This document shows positions 1-7,971 of a DNA stretch of 64,000 nucleotides, piece by piece; position 1 is the first letter of the stretch, and each line of letters begins with the position of its first letter. The notes beneath the pieces were generated by a model. That model was not told the DNA's origin and made no database searches. It saw only the letters and a program-made list of their open reading frames with translations. The DNA is from a virus, in the IMG/VR virus record IMGVR_UViG_3300034417_000014, positions 1 to 64,000 of that record. The stretch is one strand, 5' to 3'. Both the position numbers and the translations under genes were made by a program.

Positions 1-124
1 CTAGTATCAACCCTGTACAAATAAACAGGCCCTGTTGGATACATATACAGTAACGAAACGGAACAGTGAAACGGAACTGCATTATAAAACATGCGGGTAA
101 TTTCGCAATCAACACGATACACTG

Positions 125-520
125 TCATTCTGGTAACATCTCTGCTACGGGACAAGCTAACGCAAACATGAGTATATCTTCGCTGTTTTTAAATCCCAAC
201 ACATCAATTGTCGCAGCGCCATTAACGGAATACATTTTCGCCACACCGTAGTTTCGTACCGATGCGTATTCCATAAAATCGTTAACATTCTCTGCACTAA
301 CTCTAAACGAACGCTCGTACACTCTTGCAGTGTGGAACGATTTTGTAAATTCAGCAAGTGCGTCAATACGACCGTAACCAAGACGATACCTTACCCTATA
401 CAGGAACTGGGATTTTCCTTCTGCAGTGAAAAACATGTGCAACAATGTTGTCTGCAACTCAAACGGCCGCGTTCTTTCAAACTCAGAAGCATTTTCAGAA
501 TTAATACAAAACAAAGTCAT
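125..520 (-). CDS. array-A paralogue A1, 131 aa, unknown function
   Basis: Last gene of the minus-strand array. The N-terminus MTLFCINSENASEF (a beta strand, then an acidic helix) and the C-terminal block GFKNSEDILMFALACP match A7-A11, so it belongs to the long (about 125 aa) subfamily. A central F/Y-rich stretch (YRVRYRLGYGR, VYERSFRV) aligns with the Y-rich middle of the others. No signal peptide or membrane span. Its start overlaps the stop of A2 as TAATG, indicating translational coupling. I do not recognise a function. Confidence 0.8.
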   Translation of the reverse strand: MTLFCINSENASEFERTRPFELQTTLLHMFFTAEGKSQFLYRVRYRLGYGRIDALAEFTKSFHTARVYERSFRVSAENVNDFMEYASVRNYGVAKMYSVNGAATIDVLGFKNSEDILMFALACPVAEMLPE

Positions 521-762
521 TAGATATCATTCCGGTATTCGCCAAATTTAAGCATCAGGAGCAGTTTAGTTCCGTCAGTCAAATGACTAGATGGCAAAAT
601 AAACATCTGTTGCACCTCTGACATTATCTTTAACGAAGTATTAAATGTGACAGATTGTCCTCCCCAAGTAACTTGAAGGGACAATGCTTTTGTGTATACA
701 GCAAACTCTGTCCAGAGGTTGTCGGGTATTAAGAACGCCATCTCTGCTTTATTAGCAGCCAT
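520..762 (-). CDS. array-A paralogue A2, 80 aa, unknown function
   Basis: Start at 762 chosen because GAGG lies 6-7 nt upstream; an upstream ATG at 798 in the same frame lacks such a site and would overlap A3 by 23 nt. Short subfamily member: N-terminal MAFLIPDNLWTEF strand-plus-helix and a C-terminal LTDGTKLLLMLKFGEYRNDI block, which carries the family signature (hydrophobics, then LKFG). No recognised domain. Confidence 0.75.
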   Translation of the reverse strand: MAANKAEMAFLIPDNLWTEFAVYTKALSLQVTWGGQSVTFNTSLKIMSEVQQMFILPSSHLTDGTKLLLMLKFGEYRNDI

Positions 763-775
763 CTGTCCTCGAACT

Positions 776-988
776 TTAGTCACGTATGTGTTGTCCATAT
801 TTAAGCCTTATTACCATCTCAAGTTCCGGTGTTAGCTTGTCACCACACAAGTAGGATACATTTGCCTCGCCTCGCTTATGAGACCACACTATAGCTAATT
901 GTAAATCCCTAAAATACATAACCATCTCTGCATATTTCTCAGCAGGGATAATTATCTTAATGGTTCGTACTGTGGCATCATAACTCAT
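776..988 (-). CDS. array-A paralogue A3, 70 aa, unknown function
   Basis: Start at 988 overlaps the A4 stop as ATGA and has AGAAAG upstream; an in-frame ATG at 1003 is less likely. Two halves are visible: a beta strand with IIIPAEKYAEM and a C-terminal LTPELEMVIRLKYGQHIRD signature very close to that of A6 (DEMVIKLKFGQYIKS), so A3 and A6 are probably recent duplicates. Function unknown. Confidence 0.78.
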   Translation of the reverse strand: MSYDATVRTIKIIIPAEKYAEMVMYFRDLQLAIVWSHKRGEANVSYLCGDKLTPELEMVIRLKYGQHIRD

Positions 989-1185
989 CTTTCTATAATC
1001 CACGTGTCAGCGTACATTAGGCGCAGCATAGCCGCATCTTCATCTTTCGGAACTTGCACCATAACGTAGTAGGTGCCGCCCGTGCTGTAGGTAGTCATGT
1101 GTCGTGTGTCTATACCGCAATCTAATAACATTTGCGTAAACTGTACTTTGTCGTCTCGCGGAACTACAACTTGTAATAAACTCAT
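985..1185 (-). CDS. array-A paralogue A4, 66 aa, unknown function
   Basis: Short family member with N-terminal LLQVVVPRDDKVQF and C-terminal VPKDEDAAMLRLMYADTW. The usual LKYG end has become LMYAD, so the signature glycine is lost. Start overlaps the stop of A5 (TAATG) and its stop overlaps the A3 start (ATGA). Confidence 0.75.
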   Translation of the reverse strand: MSLLQVVVPRDDKVQFTQMLLDCGIDTRHMTTYSTGGTYYVMVQVPKDEDAAMLRLMYADTWIIER

Positions 1186-1352
1186 TATCGTGCCTTAAAT
1201 CTTAAGCGTAGCAAGATACTTTCCCACTCGTGCTCAACAGCATACGTGCTAATCATAAATCCAGAAAACATAGGAGTATACGAGATTCCCTGGAGACTAC
1301 AGAAGTCGTCAAACTCATCGTAATCGTCCCTATGTATAGTTAGCACAATCAT
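1185..1352 (-). CDS. array-A paralogue A5, 55 aa micro-gene
   Basis: Small open frame filling the gap between A6 and A4. It begins MIVLTIHRDDYDEFDDF, the family N-terminus (short hydrophobic strand, then an acidic helix with EF), and ends HEWESILLRLRFKAR, a recognisable version of the LxLKYG signature. Stop codon and A4 start share a base (TAATG), supporting translation as part of the polycistron. Smallest member seen in this array. Confidence 0.72.
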   Translation of the reverse strand: MIVLTIHRDDYDEFDDFCSLQGISYTPMFSGFMISTYAVEHEWESILLRLRFKAR

Positions 1353-1388
1353 TATTTTAGCACCAAACTAACATAAATGCAATAGATA

Positions 1389-1610
1389 TCATGATTTTAT
1401 ATACTGCCCAAATTTAAGTTTGATAACCATTTCGTCCTCAGCACTACACAGCCAGTCCTTATCTATCTCAAGAACTTCTAAATAGTTCCACGTCTTAGAG
1501 CACCAAATCGTACCATTCGACATTACTCTAGTACCTGCGATGTTTCGCATTTCTTTCCAGATTTCTCCAGCTAAGTCAACTGGAACTGCAAACACAAGCC
1601 GGTTAGTCAT
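1389..1610 (-). CDS. array-A paralogue A6, 73 aa, unknown function
   Basis: N-terminal RLVFAVPVDLAGEIW strand/helix and C-terminal AEDEMVIKLKFGQYIKS. The end is nearly the same as A3, giving clear evidence for local gene duplication. Its start overlaps the stop of A7 as ATGA. About 36 nt separate its stop from the A5 start. Confidence 0.78.
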   Translation of the reverse strand: MTNRLVFAVPVDLAGEIWKEMRNIAGTRVMSNGTIWCSKTWNYLEVLEIDKDWLCSAEDEMVIKLKFGQYIKS

Positions 1611-1975
1611 CTGGGATACGCCAACTTAAACATAAGCACATCGGCTTCAGAATTAAACCCCATAATCTCATAAGTGGAATGAGACCTTGCCCAAGATACG
1701 TTAAACAGATGCTTCTCCTGTTCGTTAACGTAATGCAAAAACGAAGTGATCGTATCTGTGTCAATTGTTACGATAAGCGAATACATACGATAATGGCTAA
1801 ACATCTTGACAAATTCACCATATCGTTTTTTCTGTATGGCAGTATGACTATCATCAAGGACTGCCCTATATAGTTTGGAACACATTGTAGTCCTAACACA
1901 TTCCAGATTAGAACAACTATACGCTGCATAGCAAAACTCTTTTATGTCAGCCCTAGGTACACAGAATAAAGTCAT
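1607..1975 (-). CDS. array-A paralogue A7, 122 aa, unknown function
   Basis: Long-subfamily member: MTLFCVPRADIKEF at the N-terminus, a Y-rich middle (FSHYRMYSLIVTI) and a C-terminal GFNSEADVLMFKLAYPR signature at about residues 106-122. ATGA overlaps at both ends. Alternating strands and helices suggest a compact alpha/beta fold, but I recognise no known family. Confidence 0.8.
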   Translation of the reverse strand: MTLFCVPRADIKEFCYAAYSCSNLECVRTTMCSKLYRAVLDDSHTAIQKKRYGEFVKMFSHYRMYSLIVTIDTDTITSFLHYVNEQEKHLFNVSWARSHSTYEIMGFNSEADVLMFKLAYPR

Positions 1976-2343
1976 TTGGGAAGCGCCAACTTGAACATGA
2001 GCATATCGGCTTTAGACTTAAAGCCTGATATATCAAATGAAACACTAGATATTGTGGAACATATCTTAACGACATACAACCCCTGAGAATGCACAAATTT
2101 GAGGATCTCAGTTCGCTTTAACGGATTAATGTCACACTTAAACGAATACGTGATATACTTCCTAAATTGATGTACGAAATGGGAATATTGCACCAACTGT
2201 TTGCCATGCAACGCCAATTCTATAACTTCAATACTATATATAAGTCTATCTTCAAACGCTCCTAGCCGAGTAACAGAACAGTCAATTGGGATGGAGTTCC
2301 AGAATTCTTCGTGTTCGGAATGTGGAATGCAAAACAAAATCAT
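1972..2343 (-). CDS. array-A paralogue A8, 123 aa, unknown function
   Basis: N-terminus MILFCIPHSEHEEFW, central FRKYITYSFKCDI, C-terminal GFKSKADMLMFKLALPK. Same order and spacing of blocks as A7, A9, A10 and A11, while the intervening sequence is strongly diverged. ATGA-coupled to both neighbours. Confidence 0.8.
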   Translation of the reverse strand: MILFCIPHSEHEEFWNSIPIDCSVTRLGAFEDRLIYSIEVIELALHGKQLVQYSHFVHQFRKYITYSFKCDINPLKRTEILKFVHSQGLYVVKICSTISSVSFDISGFKSKADMLMFKLALPK

Positions 2344-2714
2344 AGTGGAGTACCTACCTTATCTGGTCGAGCTAATTCAAACATTAGTACATCCTGTTCA
2401 GTCTTAAACCCTATAAGTTGGTATGTGGTTGCGTCCCATAAATTAGCAATTGGGTACGCATACAAATCATGTAACTCAGCGTATGCTAACACCGCAGGCC
2501 TGCGATCTGTTTCAACCCGCACTGTCATAGAATGCACTATATATTGACTGAACTTCTCGACAAACTTAGTATACTCACTCGGCATCATGCTCCAGGGCAG
2601 CACCCTATATACATAGTAAGGCTTGCGACAATAAATGATTTCAAAGTTGATGCCACCAGGGGGCAATGCAAGAAATTCTTCCAGGTGATCATCTAGAATT
2701 TTAAATAATGCCAT
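2340..2714 (-). CDS. array-A paralogue A9, 124 aa, unknown function
   Basis: Start at 2714 (MALFKILDDHLEEF) fits the family N-terminus; an in-frame ATG four codons upstream adds residues with no family match. C-terminal GFKTEQDVLMFELARPDKVG signature present. It overlaps the 3' end of A10 by 14 nt, so translation is probably coupled. Confidence 0.78.
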   Translation of the reverse strand: MALFKILDDHLEEFLALPPGGINFEIIYCRKPYYVYRVLPWSMMPSEYTKFVEKFSQYIVHSMTVRVETDRRPAVLAYAELHDLYAYPIANLWDATTYQLIGFKTEQDVLMFELARPDKVGTPL

Positions 2715-3096
2715 TACGTGTAACACTCATGTCCATGCCGGTTGGGCACGAAAGTTTAAACACCAGTATATCCTCTTTTGTCTTGAATCCCACAACTTCA
2801 AATGTTGTAACCTCCGAGTTAGATGGAGCTCTCAACAATGCAACTAAAAATTGCTCGTTAACCCAAGGCATAAAAGTAGAAACAGAAGTATGCTTAATGT
2901 CAACCTTTAAGGAGTATACTCTATACTTGGTATTCCTTTTGAGGAAGTCACTATATATTAGTGGATCAACAGCAGCTTTCATTACCTTATATATAAACCG
3001 TCTGTATTCCGAATAAAGGCACACAGTCCTAGTATTTGCAGGCCTATCAACTAGGAACGAATCTACTGATATAGATGGAACAATAAACAAAGTCAT
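2701..3096 (-). CDS. array-A paralogue A10, 131 aa, unknown function
   Basis: MTLFIVPSISVDSF start, central KYRVYSLKVDI, C-terminal GFKTKEDILVFKLSCPTG. A tail of about 10 residues follows the signature. Overlaps A11 by ATGA. Long-subfamily member; function unknown. Confidence 0.8.
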   Translation of the reverse strand: MTLFIVPSISVDSFLVDRPANTRTVCLYSEYRRFIYKVMKAAVDPLIYSDFLKRNTKYRVYSLKVDIKHTSVSTFMPWVNEQFLVALLRAPSNSEVTTFEVVGFKTKEDILVFKLSCPTGMDMSVTRNGII

Positions 3097-3479
3097 GATA
3101 CTACCTTACCTGGCAGACCAAGCGCAAACGCAAATACATCTGCTTTAGATGTAAAGCCCATTACTATATAGTTAGTCCCTTCAGAGTTTCTGGACCTTGC
3201 CAGTATAGGCAAATCTGGATATCTAACACAGTAGCGCGAGAAGTCAATATGGGAATCTTCGGGTATATTAACTTCCAACTCGTACACTATATACGAAGTA
3301 AAGCGCCTACAGAAATCTTCATGGGCAATCACATCTTTACCATATGGATTACCACACAGCAGTATACGACGTAGCACACTATTCTTTTTCCTGGACTGCT
3401 CTGTATATTTGTACGAACCTCTCGGAATCTTCCTTTCAAAAAGAGTAAGATCATCCTTAGGAACACAGAATAAAGTCAT
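3093..3479 (-). CDS. array-A paralogue A11, 128 aa, unknown function
   Basis: Start set at 3479, where MTLFCVPKDDLTLF matches A1, A7 and A10; an ATG four codons upstream is possible. Central FTSYIVYELEVNI and C-terminal GFTSKADVFAFALGLPGKV give the family signature. First of the long-subfamily block in transcription order; a 60-nt gap separates it from A12. Confidence 0.8.
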   Translation of the reverse strand: MTLFCVPKDDLTLFERKIPRGSYKYTEQSRKKNSVLRRILLCGNPYGKDVIAHEDFCRRFTSYIVYELEVNIPEDSHIDFSRYCVRYPDLPILARSRNSEGTNYIVMGFTSKADVFAFALGLPGKVVS

Positions 3480-3539
3480 ACGAAACTCCAATTACATAAA
3501 ACCTGTTCTTTAAAGGCCCAGACGTGCAGGATGTCTACT

Positions 3540-3749
3540 TTATACTCTTGGTAAAGCATACGTCTCTTCCAGTCTAGATCCGTATTTTAATTGTATGATG
3601 AGGCGAGTCCCCTCGTCGTTGTCTGGAAAAATAATCATCTTCCTGTTTAACATACGGGCAAAATACGTGTGCTGTTTGATGTTGTGTTGTTTACAGAACT
3701 CCCGAAAGTCGCTAAACTCTGCGTTTGGTATTTCGATAAAGTAGTTCAC
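3540..3749 (-). CDS. array-A paralogue A12, 69 aa, GTG start
   Basis: GTG start giving MNYFIEIPNAEFSDFREF, the family N-terminus (strand, P, acidic helix). C-terminal NDEGTRLIIQLKYGSRLEE is a canonical short-subfamily signature. Function unknown. Confidence 0.74.
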   Translation of the reverse strand: MNYFIEIPNAEFSDFREFCKQHNIKQHTYFARMLNRKMIIFPDNDEGTRLIIQLKYGSRLEETYALPRV

Positions 3750-3773
3750 AATACTAGCCTACCATTATACACG

Positions 3774-4016
3774 TTAGTATTCGCCCACATAACTAATTGG
3801 TCTTGTGGGGCTATTGTTCCGCATCCGATCCCCATACTTGAGTTTGAGCATTAGCAGCCACTCTGATTTGCAAGGAGCTTTTATATAGTACGCAATGTTT
3901 TGCCCAGCTTTAAAGTAGACATAACACTCAACATCGTTGTTCATACATTCTTTTGCGAACGCAGGACCTTCTGATCTGGGTATCCGAACTATAAACTCTT
4001 GCTCAGCAGCCATCAT
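3774..4016 (-). CDS. array-A paralogue A13, 80 aa, unknown function
   Basis: Two adjacent ATGs (4016 and 4013) are possible starts. EFIVRIPRSEGPAF opens the fold and SEWLLMLKLKYGDRMRNN closes it, the clearest form of the short-subfamily signature. A 14-residue extension follows. Overlaps A14 by about 14 nt. Confidence 0.77.
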   Translation of the reverse strand: MMAAEQEFIVRIPRSEGPAFAKECMNNDVECYVYFKAGQNIAYYIKAPCKSEWLLMLKLKYGDRMRNNSPTRPISYVGEY

Positions 4017-4212
4017 TCAACCACGATGCACCATAACCGTGCGGCCACCTTAGTTTAAACAGGAACATGTTTTCTTCAGTACCTTCAAAGTAGTATTCCT
4101 TCCACGTAAACGTCCCAGACGACAGCCGTATAGACAAGTCAAGTTCTTTGCCTAGCTTCCGAAACTCGCCAACATGTTCTTGGAAAACCCTAATTAACTT
4201 GTGAGTAACCAT
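4003..4212 (-). CDS. array-A paralogue A14, 69 aa, promoter-proximal gene
   Basis: Start at 4212 chosen over the ATG at 4227 because AGGT lies about 9 nt upstream. MVTHKLIRVFQEHVGEF and the C-terminal GTEENMFLFKLRWPHGYG block fit the family, with WPHG in place of KYG. It is the first full gene downstream of the minus-strand promoter at 4275-4303. A 24-codon frame upstream (4194-4268, MRLSIPSAEVKTF) resembles a family N-terminus and may be a truncated extra copy or leader peptide. Confidence 0.75.
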   Translation of the reverse strand: MVTHKLIRVFQEHVGEFRKLGKELDLSIRLSSGTFTWKEYYFEGTEENMFLFKLRWPHGYGASWLNDGC

Positions 4213-4274
4213 TGTTCTACCTGCCATATAAATGTTTTAACTTCTGCTGATGGAATGGAAAGTCTCATACAGAT

Positions 4275-4303
4275 AGTATACATTGTTTGTACGAAACTGT
4301 AAA
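4275..4303 (-). promoter_or_regulatory. sigma70-like promoter of array A
   Basis: Minus strand reads TTTACA, 17 nt, TATACT. It is the only good promoter ahead of the 14 array-A genes, so the array is likely one polycistron of about 4.1 kb. Confidence 0.7.
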
Positions 4304-4373
4304 GAACTAAATTAATGGATTGTAAACTGAAAACGAATAGAAGGCCATGTATATAACTATATGCTTGGTCTGA

Positions 4374-4381
4374 TATAAATA
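4374..4381 (+). promoter_or_regulatory. T4-late-type -10 box TATAAATA
   Basis: Exact match to the T4 late-promoter core TATAAATA, 31 nt upstream of the GH19 gene. No matching -35 box is seen, as is normal for gp55-type late promoters. A lysis-type gene is a natural late target. An eight-base match in AT-rich DNA could be chance. Confidence 0.55.
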
Positions 4382-4411
4382 GCCGAGTAACACAATACAA
4401 CGGAGAACAAC

Positions 4412-5104
4412 ATGAAGAAACTATTATTAACACTCATAACAGTAGGATCACTAGTAGCAATGTCAACACAAACACATGCCCTATCTAAAGAAGTCTTTTT
4501 CGATTCAGTTGAAGACAGCTTATTCCACGGCAATCTATCCCAAGATCAAGCTGACGGAATGGACGCAGTCTTGACAGTATGGAACAAGTACAGAGCTGAT
4601 GAAGACCCAAGATACTTAGCGTACATGCTTGCAACAACCTATCACGAAACATCACAGGAAATGCAACCTATAGAAGAATATGGATATGGCAAAGGAATGT
4701 CATATGGAACCCCAGATCCCCAAACTGGACAAACATATTACGGAAGAGGCTTTGTACAGCTAACATGGCGTGATAACTATGCCCACGCAGACAACGAGAT
4801 AGCAGTACAGTTTCCCGGAGTTAACACAAACATGGAATGGCAAGCCCATCAAGCACTAAACCCAAAAGTCGCATCAGCAGTAATGTTTCTTGGAATGGAA
4901 GAAGGCTGGTTCAGAACAAGAGATGGCAAACCAGAAATCCTAGCACGATACTTCTCCAACACAGTAAACGATCCGTATACAGCCCGAGGAATCATTAACG
5001 GAGACAAGTCAAAAGTCCCTTCGTGGTCTAATGGAGTGTCCATAGGAAATCTCATTAAAGGATACCACAATGACTTCTTATATGCTATAGAGAATGCTGA
5101 ATAA
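4412..5104 (+). CDS. secreted GH19 chitinase/muramidase (putative endolysin)
   Basis: 230 aa. Residues 1-23 form a Sec signal peptide (KK, hydrophobic core, cleavage near THA). The rest is a glycoside hydrolase 19 domain: the helix TTYHETSQEM carries the likely catalytic Glu79, and YYGRGFVQLTWRDNY at 109-123 is the family hallmark. GH19 enzymes cleave beta-1,4 bonds of chitin or, in phages, peptidoglycan. With a signal peptide it would be exported by the host Sec system rather than depend on a holin. The start has CGGAG 7 nt upstream. Followed by 1.5 kb without genes. Confidence 0.9.
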   Translation: MKKLLLTLITVGSLVAMSTQTHALSKEVFFDSVEDSLFHGNLSQDQADGMDAVLTVWNKYRADEDPRYLAYMLATTYHETSQEMQPIEEYGYGKGMSYGTPDPQTGQTYYGRGFVQLTWRDNYAHADNEIAVQFPGVNTNMEWQAHQALNPKVASAVMFLGMEEGWFRTRDGKPEILARYFSNTVNDPYTARGIINGDKSKVPSWSNGVSIGNLIKGYHNDFLYAIENAE

Positions 5105-6654
5105 GCCACTGAATAAGTATTGTAACTGAAATACGAAACCGCAGCAATATATAAAGAAAAGACAAAAAACCTTAATGATCTATATAGCAATGAACTCTTA
5201 TATACAGTGAATGAGCACGTATACACAATGATTGACTATAAAGAAACAATGTTTGATTGATTTATATATAGTAAAGAAGATGAATAACACGTATACAGCA
5301 CTATATAGAACATTAAAGACACGCTATATAGAGATGGAAACCCGCAAATGATGACTATATACGCACTATACATGATTGGAAACAAACAACTCATGATTGA
5401 CTATATAGTAAAGAACTTGATAGAAGCCGTATACATGCTATATAGTGCATTTAGAACGGTTTGTTATTGGATACGAAAGTGAAGAAAGAAAAGTGAAAAA
5501 CCTTGACTGTCGGTGACACACTCGGCGAACAGGCGCAGTGGCTTACACGCTTACCAGCCATCTTACCTGTTCCAGTTTTATGCCGATAACCTGTTCCACC
5601 CACTGTATAAAACCACAGTGTATACATATACAGTACACCTATTTCAGCCAAAATAACCTGCCAAAATATCCCAACCTCCAAAATCTTTCAAAAGATTCAG
5701 ACCTCCAACTTTTTTCTGCAGGTTTTTTCTGTAGAAATAGTCTGCAGATATTTTTCACAGAGATTTTTCCGCCAAAAACTCTGTCCACTTTTTCAGAACC
5801 TATTCTAATATCACTCACTCAATCTACCATCTCCCACGCATCTCCCAAGTTCCTTACAGCTCCAACTATTCCTGATAGTCCCCACTGCTCTTACAGTTCC
5901 ACTATTATGCGTCCATGTTGCTATATAGTCAATTGAATTCTTTACTATATGTCAGTTCATCATATACGTGTTTGCTATATAGTGTTCCTTCATATAGCGT
6001 ATATAGTGTATATGACTCTTTACTATATAGTGTGTATACTGTGTTGCTATATAGTATGAATAATTTAATTATTTCATGTTTACGTGTTAAGCGGAGGATT
6101 AGGAAGGTGAAATGGCTGTTTGATATCAGGTTGACATCAGTCTTGAGTTATTGTATACTGTTGGGGTAATGGAGGGTTCGCCCACGTTATAACCAAGGAT
6201 TGGTTCAGGCGAGTCTGGTGCCATCTCCATTGGCTTCTCGGCTAGGCTCGCCTCCCTTCTATTCTGGCAATCAGATACTATATATTCTTCTAAAACCGAA
6301 GTCAACCTTGGTAAATGCGTATTATTCGCAAATGTCAATAGTAATTGTTTACAGACGCAGATAATAACTATTTGCATCTGCAAATCTAAATGCCAATTAT
6401 TTGCATTTGCATCTACCGGTGGACTAGCATCTTTTTGGACCGAAGTCAACCGGAATAGGCAAAATAAAGTGGAAATATTCCGGTACTGTAAACCATTGAT
6501 TCTATTAGGTTTTTCTGGTTCGGTAATAGGTCCGGAATTGCAGGCTCCGGGAGTGTTTGTCTCGTCCTGCTTCTGACTGTTGCGTTTTGTTATTATGTAA
6601 ACATTATAAGACCATAGTTCCACTTCGTCAACAACTATTTCAGAATCTTTTCAG
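5105..6654 (+). other. gene-free region with repeated TATATAG motifs
   Basis: No convincing gene. Between 5180 and 5446 and between 5921 and 6055 the palindrome CTATATAG occurs repeatedly. 5640-5775 has AACCTCCAA and CTGCAG/CTGTAGAAA motifs also found near 28.15 and 35.8 kb. 6290-6460 holds two GGTTGACTTCGG copies on the minus strand and several ATTTGCAT motifs. The first minus copy (TTGACT-17-TATAGT, about 6271-6305) is promoter-like and could express a 34-aa frame ending near 6126, but I cannot support that as a gene. Confidence 0.6.
5256..5446 (+). repeat. two imperfect copies of a TATATAG/GTATAC module
   Basis: Copy 1 (about 5256-5312) and copy 2 (about 5396-5446) share the order GATTGA, TATATAGTAAAGAA, GTATACA, CTATATAG. 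Each holds two AT palindromes flanking GTATAC. Purpose unknown; binding sites or promoter elements are possible. Confidence 0.55.
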
Positions 6655-6683
6655 TTGACTATATAGTAGTAGAACCATATACT
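6655..6683 (+). promoter_or_regulatory. sigma70-like promoter
   Basis: TTGACT, 17 nt, TATACT, 27 nt before the 61-aa gene at 6711. First promoter of the accessory region. Confidence 0.75.
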
Positions 6684-6710
6684 GTTGACACTGTGATAAG
6701 GAATACTTAA

Positions 6711-6896
6711 ATGAAAGCATCAGAAACGGTTCGGTTCACTATAGTTGATTCACTCGCACGCCAGCTTCGCGCATTGGAGAATGGTAACCTATTCTATTCC
6801 CAACATGGCGGAGAGTTTGAGATTGTCAAGTCTAAAGAGCAGCTATATATGCTGAAGGAAGAAAACAAGTATACGTTCTACACTCGGGTATCCTAA
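6711..6896 (+). CDS. hypothetical 61-aa protein
   Basis: Own promoter and AAGGA upstream of the ATG. Soluble, mixed charge; contains VDSLARQLRALENGN, a predicted helix, then strand-rich FEIVKSKEQLYMLKEENKYTFYTRV. No recognised family. Followed within 5 nt by the next promoter, so a single-gene unit. Confidence 0.75.
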   Translation: MKASETVRFTIVDSLARQLRALENGNLFYSQHGGEFEIVKSKEQLYMLKEENKYTFYTRVS

Positions 6897-6900
6897 TAGG

Positions 6901-6929
6901 TTGACTTCTGGTATTCGATGCTATATAGT
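6901..6929 (+). promoter_or_regulatory. sigma70-like promoter
   Basis: TTGACT, 17 nt, TATAGT; the -10 lies in another CTATATAG copy. Drives 6961 and 7301. Confidence 0.75.
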
Positions 6930-6960
6930 AGCTGAACATTAACTAAGCGGAGACGCTGCT

Positions 6961-7299
6961 ATGCAACACACTAAGGTACTCAAAAACAAAGACAACGATC
7001 AGGATCCTTTGTTCATCTTCTTTGATGCGCGTCAGCGTAATGAGGAGGGCATTAAACTGTATAGCGAGGCTGAGATCGTTGCAGCACGGGCTTTACAGGG
7101 GCACGTAGGCAATGTCTTTACACGTAGTCGTGTGTTCATTAACTACCGCGAGAAGTTTGTTTCCATTAAGGTTGACAATCCCTCGAGAGCGGATCTTGTT
7201 TCCTTAGCGGCAGCTGATCTTGAAGCATACTGTAAACAACACAATGTCGAGATTGTCAAGTCTTCCCGGGGCCTACTGTTCCGTATCCCAAAGGCGTAA
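6961..7299 (+). CDS. hypothetical 112-aa protein
   Basis: GCGGAG lies about 11 nt before the ATG. Soluble alpha/beta composition: SEAEIVAARALQG helix, FVSIKVDN strand, DLVSLAAADLEAYCKQHNVE helix and a closing strand, LLFRIPKA. Not recognised. The following 80-aa gene begins 2 nt after its stop, so they are co-transcribed. Confidence 0.75.
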   Translation: MQHTKVLKNKDNDQDPLFIFFDARQRNEEGIKLYSEAEIVAARALQGHVGNVFTRSRVFINYREKFVSIKVDNPSRADLVSLAAADLEAYCKQHNVEIVKSSRGLLFRIPKA

Positions 7300-7300
7300 T

Positions 7301-7543
7301 ATGGAGTTGATTCCTGAGATGTACTCTGCTAGTGACAGGGAGTACGACTATCGCTTCCACCGGACTGTTCGTTCGGGAATGTGGCATATCCAGCGCAAGA
7401 AGAAAGAGCATACATGGATGCCACCAGTTATACAAGTCTTGACAGAATCAAAATGGGTCGGTATACTAAGCAGTTCTAAGGGTGCGGAGGATTGCTTTGA
7501 CACTCCCGCTCAAGCTGCCTTCATGGCAAAATTTATTAGATAG
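7301..7543 (+). CDS. hypothetical 80-aa protein
   Basis: Start at 7301 (MELIPEMYSAS) directly after the preceding stop; a longer frame starting inside that gene is unlikely. Basic centre (FHRTVRSGMWHIQRKKKEH) and a C-terminal DTPAQAAFMAKFIR helix that recalls the TRRAAQAARTRFF helix of the 98-aa protein at 7607. Function unknown. Confidence 0.7.
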   Translation: MELIPEMYSASDREYDYRFHRTVRSGMWHIQRKKKEHTWMPPVIQVLTESKWVGILSSSKGAEDCFDTPAQAAFMAKFIR

Positions 7544-7546
7544 TGG

Positions 7547-7575
7547 TTGACTTCCGGTAATGCCGACTGCATAAT
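7547..7575 (+). promoter_or_regulatory. sigma70-like promoter
   Basis: TTGACT, 17 nt, CATAAT, upstream of the 98-aa gene at 7607. Confidence 0.7.
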
Positions 7576-7606
7576 AGCTACACATTAACAGTGTGGAGCA
7601 AAGCAA

Positions 7607-7903
7607 ATGAGCTACGTCGTATACAACAAGACAACTTGGCGCTTGATGAAACTCAAGAATGGTGTTCAATACTTTGACACCCGTAGAGCTGCTCAGGCAG
7701 CGCGGACACGATTCTTTAACACTGCAACAGATTTAGATCCCAACCACGACTGGGCGATCGAGACTGTCATGCAATACAACGCAGACATGCCTGATCGTCA
7801 GACTTATAACTTGTTTGACAAATCCCGCAAACCCATTTGGATACGTGCTTGCAACATTGGCACACATCTTGATCCCGCAACTGAATCTTATCATTCCATG
7901 TAG
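7607..7903 (+). CDS. hypothetical 98-aa basic protein
   Basis: GGAG 9 nt upstream of the ATG. Begins MSYVVYNKTTWRLMKLKNGVQ (two beta strands), then the helix FDTRRAAQAARTRFFN, then DHDW-like loop residues and a helix ETVMQYNADMPD. I believe similar short proteins occur in other proteobacterial phages, but I know no function. Confidence 0.78.
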   Translation: MSYVVYNKTTWRLMKLKNGVQYFDTRRAAQAARTRFFNTATDLDPNHDWAIETVMQYNADMPDRQTYNLFDKSRKPIWIRACNIGTHLDPATESYHSM

Positions 7904-7910
7904 AAAGTGG

Positions 7911-7939
7911 TAGACAAGCGGCAAGGAAGCCGCTATAAT
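7911..7939 (+). promoter_or_regulatory. class B promoter with palindromic spacer
   Basis: TAGACA, 17 nt, TATAAT. Spacer plus the first base of the -10 forms AGCGGC-aaggaa-GCCGCT. Drives the 64-aa gene at 7972. Confidence 0.8.
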
Positions 7940-7971
7940 GTTTACATACTAAAGCAACGGAGCAAAGCAAA

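Noticed and set aside
4194-4433. 79-aa minus-strand frame
   Set aside because: Its start lies upstream of the promoter at 4275-4303 and overlaps the GH19 start; only the last 24 codons resemble the array family.
5538-5936. 132-aa plus-strand frame
   Set aside because: Ser/Thr/Pro/Phe-rich translation of repeat DNA, no promoter or ribosome site.
6126-6623. 165-aa minus-strand open frame
   Set aside because: No ribosome site at its start, low-quality composition, and internal repeated motifs (GGTTGACTTCGG, ATTTGCAT). At most a short 34-aa frame at its 3' end follows a promoter-like sequence.
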